Shown here piece by piece: positions 33,065-40,584 of a stretch of DNA of 64,000 bases. The stretch's first letter is position 1. Each line of letters starts with the position of its first letter. The stretch is from Parvularcula sp. (GTDB lineage Bacteria > Pseudomonadota > Alphaproteobacteria > Caulobacterales > Parvularculaceae): contig PAIP01000034.1 of NCBI GenBank assembly GCA_002704915.1, forward strand, positions 193,827 through 257,826. The letters run 5' to 3'. Below the pieces are notes generated by a model. That model saw nothing but the letters and a program-made list of their open reading frames with translations, made no database searches and was not told where the DNA came from. Both the position numbers and the translations under genes were made by a program.

Positions 33065-34126
33065 ATGAACTCTAAAAAGAACAGCGCGCCGAAGCTGAAA
33101 AAGCCGAAGGCGAAGAAAAAGCCTGAGGACCCGATTCCGCCGGACGGGGCCTGCAAGAATTGCGGGACGGTCCTCACGGGCGCCTATTGCCATCAATGCG
33201 GCCAGCGCGCTGATGAACCGCGGCGCGTCGTTGTCGGGCTGGTTCAGGATTTTCTTGTCGACACGCTCGCCATTGACGGCAAGCTGGCGCGCTCCATCGG
33301 TCTATTGCTCTGGCGTCCGGGGCGTCTGGCGCGGCGCTATCTCGACGGCAAGCGCGTCACCTATTCTCCGCCCTTCCGGCTTTATCTCTTCGCCAGCGTG
33401 TTTTTCTTTCTGCTCGCCTTCGCGCTCATCGGCGCGCCCAAGCCTCTGGGCGATTCAGTCGCCATCAACGGCGATGGCGAGGTCACGCTGAATGAACAGG
33501 CCATCGAAGAGGTGGAGGCTGTCGACCCTGAGGCGGCGGCGCGCCTGCGCGAGGCCAATGCAGCGCTTAAAGACAAGGCGCAAGCGGAGGAAAATGAGGG
33601 CGAAGACGCGCCGAAAAAAGAGAGCGTTCCTTATACGGAACGCAAATGGGACAATCAGGATTATACCGGCCCCGCCTGGCTTGAACCGCATCTCAGACGC
33701 ATGTTCGAAGCCTCGCAGCGGGCGGTGAAGGATCCGCGTCTTTTCTTTGCCCAATCGAAGGAAAACCTGCCCCGGGTGATGCTTCTGGCGCCGGTTTTTT
33801 ACGCGCTGATATTGCTGCTGCTCTATTTTTACCGGCGCAAGTTTTTCGTCTACGACCATTTCGTGGTGAGCCTTTACATGCACGCCGCGCTTTATTCCTA
33901 TCTCCTGCTGGCGCTGCTTTTGAGTTTCATTCCGGGGATCGGGCCCTTGCTCGCGGCGGTCCCGCTCATCTGGGGCTGGCTCCAGCCTTTCGCCGTTTTG
34001 CGTCAGGCTTACGGCTCGAACTGGTTTTCGGCCTTTGTGAAATGGGCGATTTCGATCATCGTCTATTTTGCGCTGCTCGTGATCATCATCACCCTCGGCT
34101 TTTCCGTCAGTCTCTATCAGAGCTGA
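33065..34126 (+). CDS. DUF3667 membrane protein with N-terminal zinc ribbon
   Basis: 353 residues. A Lys-rich tail (first 25 residues) leads to a zinc ribbon CKNCG...GAYCHQCGQ (residues about 30-52). Then comes the DUF3667 signature SIGLLLWRPGRLARRYLDGK with RVTYSPPFRLYLFASVFFFL, which includes the first membrane helix. A charged Glu/Lys-rich periplasmic or cytosolic loop (about 125-215) is followed by four further helices (for example VFYALILLLLYFY, LLLALLLSFIPGIGPLLAA). The function of the family is unknown. It is followed at once by a strong terminator (34142-34174), so it is probably monocistronic. Confidence 0.88.
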   Translation: MNSKKNSAPKLKKPKAKKKPEDPIPPDGACKNCGTVLTGAYCHQCGQRADEPRRVVVGLVQDFLVDTLAIDGKLARSIGLLLWRPGRLARRYLDGKRVTYSPPFRLYLFASVFFFLLAFALIGAPKPLGDSVAINGDGEVTLNEQAIEEVEAVDPEAAARLREANAALKDKAQAEENEGEDAPKKESVPYTERKWDNQDYTGPAWLEPHLRRMFEASQRAVKDPRLFFAQSKENLPRVMLLAPVFYALILLLLYFYRRKFFVYDHFVVSLYMHAALYSYLLLALLLSFIPGIGPLLAAVPLIWGWLQPFAVLRQAYGSNWFSAFVKWAISIIVYFALLVIIITLGFSVSLYQS

Positions 34127-34141
34127 TCCCTTAAAAAGCGA

Positions 34142-34174
34142 ACGCCGCCCGAAAAGGGCGGCGTCTCGGTTTTT
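34142..34174 (+). terminator. Rho-independent terminator after the DUF3667 gene
   Basis: Perfect 9-bp stem ACGCCGCCC/GGGCGGCGT with a GAAAA loop, followed by CTCGG and five T residues. It also ends 33 bases before the stop of the leftward small gene at 34207. Confidence 0.8.
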
Positions 34175-34206
34175 CAAATGTGGGCGGCTGTCTCGCCGCG
34201 CTGGTC

Positions 34207-34359
34207 TTAATAGGGCTGGCCGAAGCTCATGATCGCCGCCGGGATCGCGATGCCCATCGCGACGATGCCGACAAAGAGATAGAACGCGACCATTTTGGCT
34301 TTCGGGCCGGCCTTGTAGGCAGGGGCGGCAAAGTCCGCCGGATTGGTTGTAATCGCCAT
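34207..34359 (-). CDS. 50-residue single-helix membrane protein
   Basis: From the ATG at 34359 (AAGGAG 8 bases upstream) the frame reads MAITTNPADFAAPAYKAGPK, AKMVAFYLFVGIVAMGIAIP, AAIMSFGQPY, then TAA. A hydrophilic 20-residue N-terminus is followed by one strong transmembrane helix (residues about 23-45). I do not recognise a family; it has the build of small accessory subunits of membrane complexes. A good ribosome site, a promoter-like region with paired palindromes (34439-34488) and a facing terminator support it as a real gene. Confidence 0.65.
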   Translation of the reverse strand: MAITTNPADFAAPAYKAGPKAKMVAFYLFVGIVAMGIAIPAAIMSFGQPY

Positions 34360-34438
34360 AATATGTACTCCTTGGGCCACGTGTTCTGGGCGATATCGCC
34401 TGTTGTTTTAGGGCCCGTCATAAAACTGTCATCATACT

Positions 34439-34488
34439 TGCGCACTGAATGCGCAAAGTCAAGGGAGAAAGCGCAAATTATGCGCTTT
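34439..34488 (-). promoter_or_regulatory. Two GCGCA-N5-TGCGC operators upstream of the small membrane gene
   Basis: Site A TGCGCA-CTGAA-TGCGCA (34439-34455) and site B AAAGCGCA-AATTA-TGCGCTTT (34468-34488) are perfect dyads of the same architecture, centred 31 bp apart (about three helical turns). In gene direction site A follows TTGACT (a -35-like hexamer at 34456-34461), so it would lie in the promoter spacer, a classical repressor position. The cognate regulator is unknown. Confidence 0.5.
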
Positions 34489-34640
34489 TGACATAAAAGT
34501 GTAACGGTTTAAGGGGCCGCAAACCCAGCAAATCCGCCACTTTCAGGCGATCCGCCTCAATAATTGAAGGGGTTTATGACAGCCGCGCGGGAGGCCCTGT
34601 GGAGGCTTTCTTACCACCCGGAAGCGTCACATAACGGCTG

Positions 34641-35459
34641 TCAGACCAGCGCCGGGGCCGCTTTCTTTCGCGCCGGCGTTTTCGGCGCAGGTTGGGGCCG
34701 GGAAAACACCCAGAGGTCCTCCGAGGAATCGCCGGGCTGGAACCGGTAGCCGTCGGCATCGAAGGCTTTCAGCTCTTCGGCGTGGGCGATCCGGTGCTCG
34801 GCGGCCCAGCGGGCCATCGCGCCCCGGGCCCGCTTGGCGAAGAAGCTGACGATTTTCGCGCTTCCGTCTTTCACTTCCCTGAAGACCGGCGTGACGAGGG
34901 GCGCCTTCAGCGCTTTGAGATCGACCGCACCGAAATATTCGTTGGAGGCGAGATTGACGACGGTCGGGTCATCATGGCCCTTCACCGTCTTGTCGATTTC
35001 CTTCGCGATTCTGTCGCCCCAGAACTCATAAAGATTGTTTCCGCGCGGATTTTTCAGCTTCGAGCCCATTTCGAGGCGATAGGGCTGGATCGCGTCGAGG
35101 GGGCGCAAAAGGCCATAGAGGCCGGAAAGAATGCGGATGTGATCCTGTGCGAAGTTGAGGTCCTCTTTCGACAGCGTGTTCGCATCGAGGCCTAGATAAA
35201 CATCCCCATTAAAGGCGAGGGCCGCCTGTTTCGCGCTTGCCGATTTGCCGCCCGTCGCGAAGGCCTGAAAGCGCTCATAGTTCAGATCCGCCAGCTTTTC
35301 GGAAATCCCCATTAGCGATTTGATTTTCGAGCGGGTCAGCTTGCGCGTGGTTTCCGATAAGTCGTCCGCGTCTTTCAAAAACACGGGCTTGGTCGCGCGC
35401 GGCGCGTCGGGCGCCGGGTCGAAATTCAGATTTTTGGCGGGGGAGAGAAGAATGAGCAT
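34641..35459 (-). CDS. yaaA: Peroxide stress protein YaaA (DUF328)
   Basis: 272 residues with the family start MLILLSPAKNLNF, the YERFQAF motif near residue 60, ARAFNGDVY-like ALAFNGDVYLGLDA, ILSGLYGLLRPLDAIQPYRL near 90-120 and NLYEFWGDRIAKEI. In E. coli YaaA lowers free iron and protects DNA and proteins during peroxide stress. The C-terminus is extended by an Ala/Lys/Pro-rich tail (about 20 residues). No ribosome site is obvious before the ATG at 35459. It is divergent from a TonB-dependent receptor with Fur-like boxes between, which fits an iron theme. Confidence 0.95.
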   Translation of the reverse strand: MLILLSPAKNLNFDPAPDAPRATKPVFLKDADDLSETTRKLTRSKIKSLMGISEKLADLNYERFQAFATGGKSASAKQAALAFNGDVYLGLDANTLSKEDLNFAQDHIRILSGLYGLLRPLDAIQPYRLEMGSKLKNPRGNNLYEFWGDRIAKEIDKTVKGHDDPTVVNLASNEYFGAVDLKALKAPLVTPVFREVKDGSAKIVSFFAKRARGAMARWAAEHRIAHAEELKAFDADGYRFQPGDSSEDLWVFSRPQPAPKTPARKKAAPALV

Positions 35460-35596
35460 GGTGGATTTGTTTCAAAAAGAGTGATCCGGTCGCGGCGGAA
35501 AGTCAGCGACTCGGGCCTCAAAAGCAACCGAACCGAGCCTGTCGGGGCGTGGCTTTTTCCCCAAATCCGGTGAATGGCTTTTTTGCCGGACCTTAT

Positions 35597-35638
35597 TGCA
35601 ATTGATTCTCAAGTGCGATTAAGTGCGAATAATTCGCA
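35597..35638 (+). promoter_or_regulatory. Fur-like boxes upstream of the TonB-dependent receptor
   Basis: A perfect 7-1-7 palindrome TGCGAAT-A-ATTCGCA (35624-35638) has the Fur geometry TGATAAT-N-ATTATCA with two substitutions per arm. Just upstream, TGCAATTGATTCTCAAGTGC (35597-35616) resembles an extended Fur site (TTGATTCTCAA core). Both lie 28-69 bases before the receptor start. Iron repression is inferred. Confidence 0.5.
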
Positions 35639-35665
35639 ATAGCAATAAGACAGGAGTTCGGGTTC

Positions 35666-37789
35666 ATGAGGGGTACGGTTTGGGCGAGCGGCGTTTCGAT
35701 GCTCGCGATGATGGGGGCCGCCGCGGCGCAAGGAGTTGAAGAAGGCGCTTATGAAGACAGGGAGGAGATCGTCGTCACCGCGACGCGGACGACGCTTCCG
35801 GCCTCGGCCCTGCCCAACACAATTCAGGTCATTGATGACGCGGCGGTCAGCCTGCAATCGCAGCTTTCCGGCTCCACAGTTGAAATCGTCTCGACGCTGG
35901 TGCCATCCTTCTCGCCGACGCGCGAAAAACTGTCCGGGGCGGGGGAGTCCCTTCGCGGGCGCAGCCCGCTCTTTCTGATCGACGGCGTGCCGCAATCGAA
36001 CCCCTTACGCGACGGCAGCCGCGACGGTTACACCATCGATCCGTTCTTCCTCGAACGGGTGGAGGTGATCTTCGGATCCAACGCCATTCAGGGCGTCGGC
36101 GCCACGGGCGGCGTCGTCAATTATGTGACCGCCTCCGCGCCGGGGGAAGGCGAAGGCTGGACGGGCAAGATCCTCGCGCAGATTTCCGCCGCCAATGATT
36201 TCCAGCATGACGGCACGGGCTATCGCGCCGGCGCGCTGGCCGGCCGCGATTTCGGCGTGTTCGATTTGACATTGGGCGCAGCGTTGCAAAAACGCGGCGC
36301 GTTTTATTCCGGCGATGAGCGGCGCATCGGCGTCGACGGCACGCAAGGCGAAGTGCAGGACTCGTTCAGCTTCTCCTTCTTCGGCAAGGCCGGGTTCGAT
36401 CTCGGCCCCGACCAGCGTCTTGAGCTGATGGCGCAGCGTTTCGAGCTCGAAGGCGACGGCGATTATGTGCAGGTTCCGGGCTCGCGCGCGGACAACCTGC
36501 CGTCGACATCCATTCCCGGCGACCCGGACGGCGTCATCCCCACCAATGAAGTGAAAACGATTTCGCTCACCTATACCGACGGCGACCTTTTCGGCGGCGT
36601 TCTCACTGGACAGCTTTATTATCAGAATTTCGAGGCCGTTTTCGGCGGCGGCGTTTTCGGCACCTTCCAGGACCCGGCCATCGATCCGACGCTGATGCTG
36701 TTCGATCAGTCTGCGAACAATTCGGAGAAGAAGGGCCTGCGCTTTTCTTATGAGCGCGACGTCGCCGCTGTGCCGGGCCTGCGCTTCACCGCCGGTTTCG
36801 ACGCGCTTCAGGATGAAACCTATCAGGAACTCGTCGCCACGGGCCGCAACTGGGTGCCGGAAACGAAATTCACCTCGCTTGCGCCGTTCCTGCAGCTCAA
36901 TCAGTCGCTGTTTGACGGCCGGGCGCATCTTTCCGGCGGGGTGCGTCAGGAATTCGCCAGTTTCAAAGTCGATGATTTCACCTCGCTTTATTCTTACGGC
37001 GCGCAGCAAGTCGATGGCGGCAAGCCCAAATTCGAAGAAACGCTGTTCAATATCGGCGGCACAGTCGACGTCGTCAGCGGGCTGACGGCCTACGCCTCTT
37101 ATGCGCAAGGCTTCACCATGCCGGATGTGGGCCGTATCTTGCGGGCTGTGGATACGCCCGGTCAGGACGTCGACAATTTCCTCGATGTGGAGCCGGTCGT
37201 TTCCGACAACACGGAAGTGGGTCTTGAATGGCGCGGCGGACCTCTTTCTGCGTCGGCGGCGTATTTCTGGTCGAGCTCCGAAAACGGCGCGCGGCTGGTT
37301 TTCGTGAACGATGTGTTCGAAGTCGAGCGCCAGCCGACGAAAATCGACGGGCTTGAGCTTTCAGCCGAGTGGGAGACGCCGCTTGAAGGCTTCACGTTGT
37401 CCGGCGCCTACGCCATGCTTAACGGGCGCACGGACACGGACGGGGACGATATTATCGACAGCGATCTTGATGGCGCCAATATCAGTCCGGACCGGGTCAA
37501 TCTCGCGGCGGATTATGTGACCGGTCCCTGGTTGTTCCGGGCGCAAAGTCAGTTCTATCTCGACCGGGAGTTCGATCTCGCGACGCCGGAGAATTTCGAC
37601 GGCTATGCGCTGGTGGATGCGTTCATTCGTTATGCGGCGCCGTTCGGGGACGTAACGCTGTCGGCGTCGAACCTCTTCGACGAGCAATATGTCACCTATA
37701 ACAGCCAGACGACGCGCACTACCGACGATGCGCGTTTCTTCGCGGGCCGCGGGCGGGTGATCACGCTCGGCTATGAGAAGCGGTTTTAG
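35666..37789 (+). CDS. TonB-dependent outer-membrane receptor (siderophore/iron type)
   Basis: 707 residues: signal peptide ending near AAAQG, TonB-box region EEIVVTATRT at about 34-43, plug domain (LPNTIQVIDDAAVSLQSQLS, SPLFLIDGVPQSNPLRDGSR, RVEVIFGSNAIQGVGATGGV near 125-150), then a 22-strand barrel ending in GRVITLGYEKRF with the terminal aromatic. SNLFDEQYVTYNSQT near the end is a typical last-strand motif. The next gene starts directly after its stop (TAG-ATG) and encodes a PepSY protein, the usual partner for reduction or release of imported ferric siderophore. Fur-like boxes precede it. The TonB2-type operon at 49-55 kb could energise it. Confidence 0.94.
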   Translation: MRGTVWASGVSMLAMMGAAAAQGVEEGAYEDREEIVVTATRTTLPASALPNTIQVIDDAAVSLQSQLSGSTVEIVSTLVPSFSPTREKLSGAGESLRGRSPLFLIDGVPQSNPLRDGSRDGYTIDPFFLERVEVIFGSNAIQGVGATGGVVNYVTASAPGEGEGWTGKILAQISAANDFQHDGTGYRAGALAGRDFGVFDLTLGAALQKRGAFYSGDERRIGVDGTQGEVQDSFSFSFFGKAGFDLGPDQRLELMAQRFELEGDGDYVQVPGSRADNLPSTSIPGDPDGVIPTNEVKTISLTYTDGDLFGGVLTGQLYYQNFEAVFGGGVFGTFQDPAIDPTLMLFDQSANNSEKKGLRFSYERDVAAVPGLRFTAGFDALQDETYQELVATGRNWVPETKFTSLAPFLQLNQSLFDGRAHLSGGVRQEFASFKVDDFTSLYSYGAQQVDGGKPKFEETLFNIGGTVDVVSGLTAYASYAQGFTMPDVGRILRAVDTPGQDVDNFLDVEPVVSDNTEVGLEWRGGPLSASAAYFWSSSENGARLVFVNDVFEVERQPTKIDGLELSAEWETPLEGFTLSGAYAMLNGRTDTDGDDIIDSDLDGANISPDRVNLAADYVTGPWLFRAQSQFYLDREFDLATPENFDGYALVDAFIRYAAPFGDVTLSASNLFDEQYVTYNSQTTRTTDDARFFAGRGRVITLGYEKRF

Positions 37790-38887
37790 ATGATGCGGGT
37801 GTTGAGGACGGCGCATGCCTGGGCGGGCGCCGTCCTTTGTCTGCTCCTTGCCGTTCTCGGGCTTTCCGGTTCGCTCCTGGTGTTCGAAGACGCTTATCTG
37901 CGTCTTGTCATGCCGCAGGGGCGCGCGGCGCCGTCGCTCGCGCCGGATGATCTCGGACAGGCGCTGGATCAGATCGAGACGCGGTTCGCCGAGGAGGGGC
38001 TGCGCTATGTGGCGATCGGCGACGAGGGGTTCGGTTTGCACAAGGCCGTTTTTCACGATGGCGGCGCGGCCTATGTGACCGGCGACGGCGAGGTTGCAGC
38101 GCGCTGGGCGAAGAACGGGCGCATCGAAGATTGGCTCTTCGATCTCCATCATCACCTGCTGGCCGGTCACACGGGCGAGGTAGTTTCGGGCACGGCGGGA
38201 ATTGCGGCGATTGTGCTTGTCGTCACAGGGCTGGTGATTGTCTGGCCCTCGCTGAAGAACTTCGCCTGGCGGTTGTGGCCGCGCTCCGCGGCGCGGCGCG
38301 ACCTTGTGGCGAGCCACCGCGACCTCGGCGTTCTCTTCGCCATACCGATCCTAGTGCTGAGCTTTACCGGAGTGGCCATGGTTTATTCGGGGCCGGTGAA
38401 ATCGATGCTCTATGCGGCGACGGCCTCTGGCCCGTCGCCGGCGTCTGAACGGCCTGCTGCGGGCGAGGGCGATGTGGACTGGGCGGACGCGCTGGCCAGG
38501 GCCTATGCAGCCTATCCGGAGGCGGCGCCGCGCATTGCAAGCTGGCCTTCAAGGGCGGACGCACCCGCTTCCTTACGTTTGCGCCAGCCCATGGAATGGC
38601 ATCAGAACGGACGCACCTATGTTTACATCGATCCGGCGACGAGCGGCGTCCTCTCCACCTCCGACGCGCAAGGCTTGAGCCGCGGCGACCGCGCGTTCAA
38701 TGCGCTTTACCCGCTTCATTCCTCGGGCGTCGGCGGATTTGTCTATAAGTTGTTGACGTTTCTCACGGGGCTTGCGCTGACCTTGCTCGGCTTTGTTGGC
38801 GTGTGGAGCTTTGCGATACGCGAAGCCCGCGCGCAAAAAAGACGCGCGCAAAAGCGCAGCGTCGCTACGACCTCTTTTCAGGGTTGA
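37790..38887 (+). CDS. PepSY-associated membrane protein, probable siderophore-iron reductase partner
   Basis: 365 residues. Start MMRVLRTAHAWAGAVLCLLL with the first helix (His near position 9), periplasmic PepSY-like region (YVAIGDEGFGLHKAVFHD; YVTGDGEVAARWAKN), DLHHHLLAGHTGEVV carrying His residues for possible haem, helices near 143-165 and 190-215, a second PepSY-like segment (HQNGRTYVYIDPATSGVLS) and a last helix (KLLTFLTGLALTLLGFVGVW). PepSY_TM proteins beside TonB receptors are thought to reduce ferric siderophores. Its ATG follows the receptor stop without a gap, so the two are coupled. Confidence 0.9.
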   Translation: MMRVLRTAHAWAGAVLCLLLAVLGLSGSLLVFEDAYLRLVMPQGRAAPSLAPDDLGQALDQIETRFAEEGLRYVAIGDEGFGLHKAVFHDGGAAYVTGDGEVAARWAKNGRIEDWLFDLHHHLLAGHTGEVVSGTAGIAAIVLVVTGLVIVWPSLKNFAWRLWPRSAARRDLVASHRDLGVLFAIPILVLSFTGVAMVYSGPVKSMLYAATASGPSPASERPAAGEGDVDWADALARAYAAYPEAAPRIASWPSRADAPASLRLRQPMEWHQNGRTYVYIDPATSGVLSTSDAQGLSRGDRAFNALYPLHSSGVGGFVYKLLTFLTGLALTLLGFVGVWSFAIREARAQKRRAQKRSVATTSFQG

Positions 38888-38929
38888 TAAAATCCTTGGC
38901 GCGAAACGAGCCCGTGCTGCGATTACGAT

Positions 38930-38965
38930 GCGCGGAAGCGAGGGGGGAGAGGGTCGCTTCCGCGC
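38930..38965. terminator. Stem-loop between convergent genes
   Basis: Perfect 12-bp stem GCGCGGAAGCGA/TCGCTTCCGCGC with a purine-rich 12-base loop, between the PepSY stop and the convergent EF-hand stop at 38975. It lacks a T-run, so it may end transcription weakly from both sides or protect 3' ends. Confidence 0.5.
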
Positions 38966-38974
38966 CACGGCATT

Positions 38975-39613
38975 TTACATGCCGCGATGATATTGACTGA
39001 GTTCCTTTTCGCTCACCATGCCGTCGTCATTGCGGTCAGCTTCGAGATAATAAAGATTGCCGAATTTCATGAATTCGGTTCGGGTGACGACGCCGTCGCC
39101 GTCGCCGTCCATCACGCGGAACCGTTCGGTTTTGCGCAAATCGGCGCGGTCGCGCATTTGCTGCTGGCGCGCCGTGTTTGAAGAGCCTTGCGGGCCGGGG
39201 CCAAGACGGACAGCAAGATATTGCTGCAGGGTGAAGCCGTTTCCGCCGGGCGAGATGACGTCGAAGGCGCCGCTGCGCCATTCATTGAATTCGCCCTGAT
39301 TGAGTTTCCCGTCGCCGTCACGGTCATGGAGCCGGATCCGGTCCTTCGCGCCGAGATAAAGACGGTCCCGGTCCATGTCTTTCAGGCGGTCGCGATCGCG
39401 ATCCATATCGCGGTCGAAATCCTTGTCGCGGTCCTGATCTCTCATCCGGTCGCGGTCAGGTTGGGACATGGCCGGGGCGCTGCGCGGAGCGCCGCCGCCC
39501 CCGCCGCCGCCGCCTCCACCTCCACCTCCGCCCCCCTGGGCAAAGGCGGGCGATAGGGAAAGAAGGAAAGCCGAACCGGCGAGCGCGGTCAGTCTGAACA
39601 GTGAGTTTCGCAT
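38975..39613 (-). CDS. Secreted EF-hand protein with poly-Gly and Asp-Arg repeats
   Basis: 212 residues from the ATG at 39613 (AGGAG upstream). The signal peptide MRNSLFRLTALAGSAFLLSL ends near AFAQ. A run of 15 Gly follows, then a DRDRD/DKDFDRDMDRDRD repeat tract (residues about 50-80), and EF-hand loops DRDGDGKLNQGE, DGDGDGVVTRTE and DRNDDGMVSEKE; the loop around SPGGNG is degenerate. Likely a periplasmic or extracellular Ca2+ binder. Paralogue of the next gene leftward in the tandem. Its promoter has the GTCAGC-type direct repeat shared with the metal-efflux two-component system. Confidence 0.88.
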   Translation of the reverse strand: MRNSLFRLTALAGSAFLLSLSPAFAQGGGGGGGGGGGGGGGAPRSAPAMSQPDRDRMRDQDRDKDFDRDMDRDRDRLKDMDRDRLYLGAKDRIRLHDRDGDGKLNQGEFNEWRSGAFDVISPGGNGFTLQQYLAVRLGPGPQGSSNTARQQQMRDRADLRKTERFRVMDGDGDGVVTRTEFMKFGNLYYLEADRNDDGMVSEKELSQYHRGM

Positions 39614-39677
39614 GCCAATTTCTCCTGCGGTTTGCTGCGATAAACAGACGCAATGCGATGGAGAAATAGGAGCGCTA

Positions 39678-39694
39678 GCTGAGATCAAGCTGAC
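39678..39694 (-). promoter_or_regulatory. GTCAGC-N5-CTCAGC direct repeat upstream of EF-hand gene 1
   Basis: In gene direction GTCAGC-TTGAT-CTCAGC, 65 bases upstream of the start at 39613. Same 11-bp period and half-site as 5909-5925. The following bases (to CATG) are also conserved with 40468-40489. Confidence 0.45.
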
Positions 39695-39887
39695 ATGTAC
39701 GCCAGCGCAAGATGACAATTATATGAGGAAAGGCGACGCCTGCCGCACGCTGTGCCGGGATTCAAATTATAGGCGGAAAAGAGAAAGATAGGCATGTCAA
39801 ACCCAAATGCACGTTTGACATGAGAACTCGGCGCCGGTGAGGCGAACAGCAAAAGCGCCCAGAAAAGAGCGATTTTGCTCCGTTCAA

Positions 39888-40397
39888 TTACATGCCGCGA
39901 TGATACTCGACGAATTCTTTTTCACTGAGCTTGCCGTCGCCATTGCTGTCGGCCTCACCGAAAACCTTGGTTTCGAATTCGGTGAATTCTTCCCGCGTGA
40001 CGACTTCGTCGCCATCGCTATCCATTTTTTCAAAGCGCCTGGCTTTGCGCTCCATCGCCTTTTCCTGCATTTCCTTTTGACGGTCGGGATTTAATCCCCG
40101 TTTGGGCCCCGGGCCCATGCGCATGGCGATAAAATCCTCCAGCGAGAAGCCATCTCCGTCGGGGTCCAGAGCGGCGTAGATCGTGTCATGCCAGGCGTCG
40201 AACTCATCCTTGCTGAGCATGTTGTCGCCATCCTGATCGTGGAGACGAATTTTTTCCTTCATGCCGAGATGCATGGGCTTTGGAGATTGCGCGTTTGCGC
40301 CGGGGCCGTAGCCGCCGCCCTGGGCGAATGCTGACGGCAAGGAAAGGACGAGGGCGGAACCGATAAGGGCGGTCCAATTTTTAAGGGGCATGCGCAT
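39888..40397 (-). CDS. Secreted EF-hand protein (paralogue)
   Basis: 169 residues from the ATG at 40397 (AGGAG 8 bases upstream); an ATG two codons on is possible. Signal peptide LIGSALVLSLPSAFAQ, then a short Gly-rich segment and four EF-hand loops: DQDGDNMLSKDE, DPDGDGFSLEDF, DSDGDEVVTREE and DSNGDGKLSEKE, all with Asp at positions 1, 3 and 5 except one Asn at 3. It ends in the same VEYHRGM-type tail as the neighbour (QYHRGM), so they arose by duplication. Probable periplasmic Ca2+ buffer or sensor. The promoter carries the shared direct repeat (40468-40484). Confidence 0.9.
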   Translation of the reverse strand: MRMPLKNWTALIGSALVLSLPSAFAQGGGYGPGANAQSPKPMHLGMKEKIRLHDQDGDNMLSKDEFDAWHDTIYAALDPDGDGFSLEDFIAMRMGPGPKRGLNPDRQKEMQEKAMERKARRFEKMDSDGDEVVTREEFTEFETKVFGEADSNGDGKLSEKEFVEYHRGM

Positions 40398-40464
40398 GAC
40401 GGCGTCTCCTGAGCGTATGTTGCAAAAGCTGCTGTTGACTATCCTAGATCGAGCCAAGCCTGTG

Positions 40465-40484
40465 TTGACTGAGATCAATCTGAC
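40465..40484 (-). promoter_or_regulatory. Overlapping direct repeat and FNR-like box upstream of EF-hand gene 2
   Basis: In gene direction GTCAGA-TTGAT-CTCAGT (40484-40468), matching the repeats at 5909-5925 and 39678-39694. The same bases also spell TTGAT-CTCA-GTCAA (40478-40465), an FNR/FixK-type match. The repeat is shared with the paralogue's promoter and the FNR match is not, so the repeat is the better-supported reading. Confidence 0.45.
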
Positions 40485-40584
40485 ATGAGTAAAAATTGTT
40501 TCCGTAATGACAGGTTTGTGTGAAAGGGGCCCTACAGCGCCCGCCCGCAATTTATTCTCATTACGCCTGGAAGGGGGCGAATGC

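Noticed and set aside
39480-39540. Possible CRISPR or tandem repeat in the GCC-rich run
   Set aside because: It is the poly-Gly codon run of the EF-hand protein, not a spaced repeat array. No CRISPR array was seen anywhere in the window.
40465-40478. FNR/FixK-type box upstream of EF-hand gene 2
   Set aside because: It matches the consensus, but the same bases belong to a direct repeat shared with the paralogue's promoter, where the FNR match is lost. Kept only as an alternative reading.
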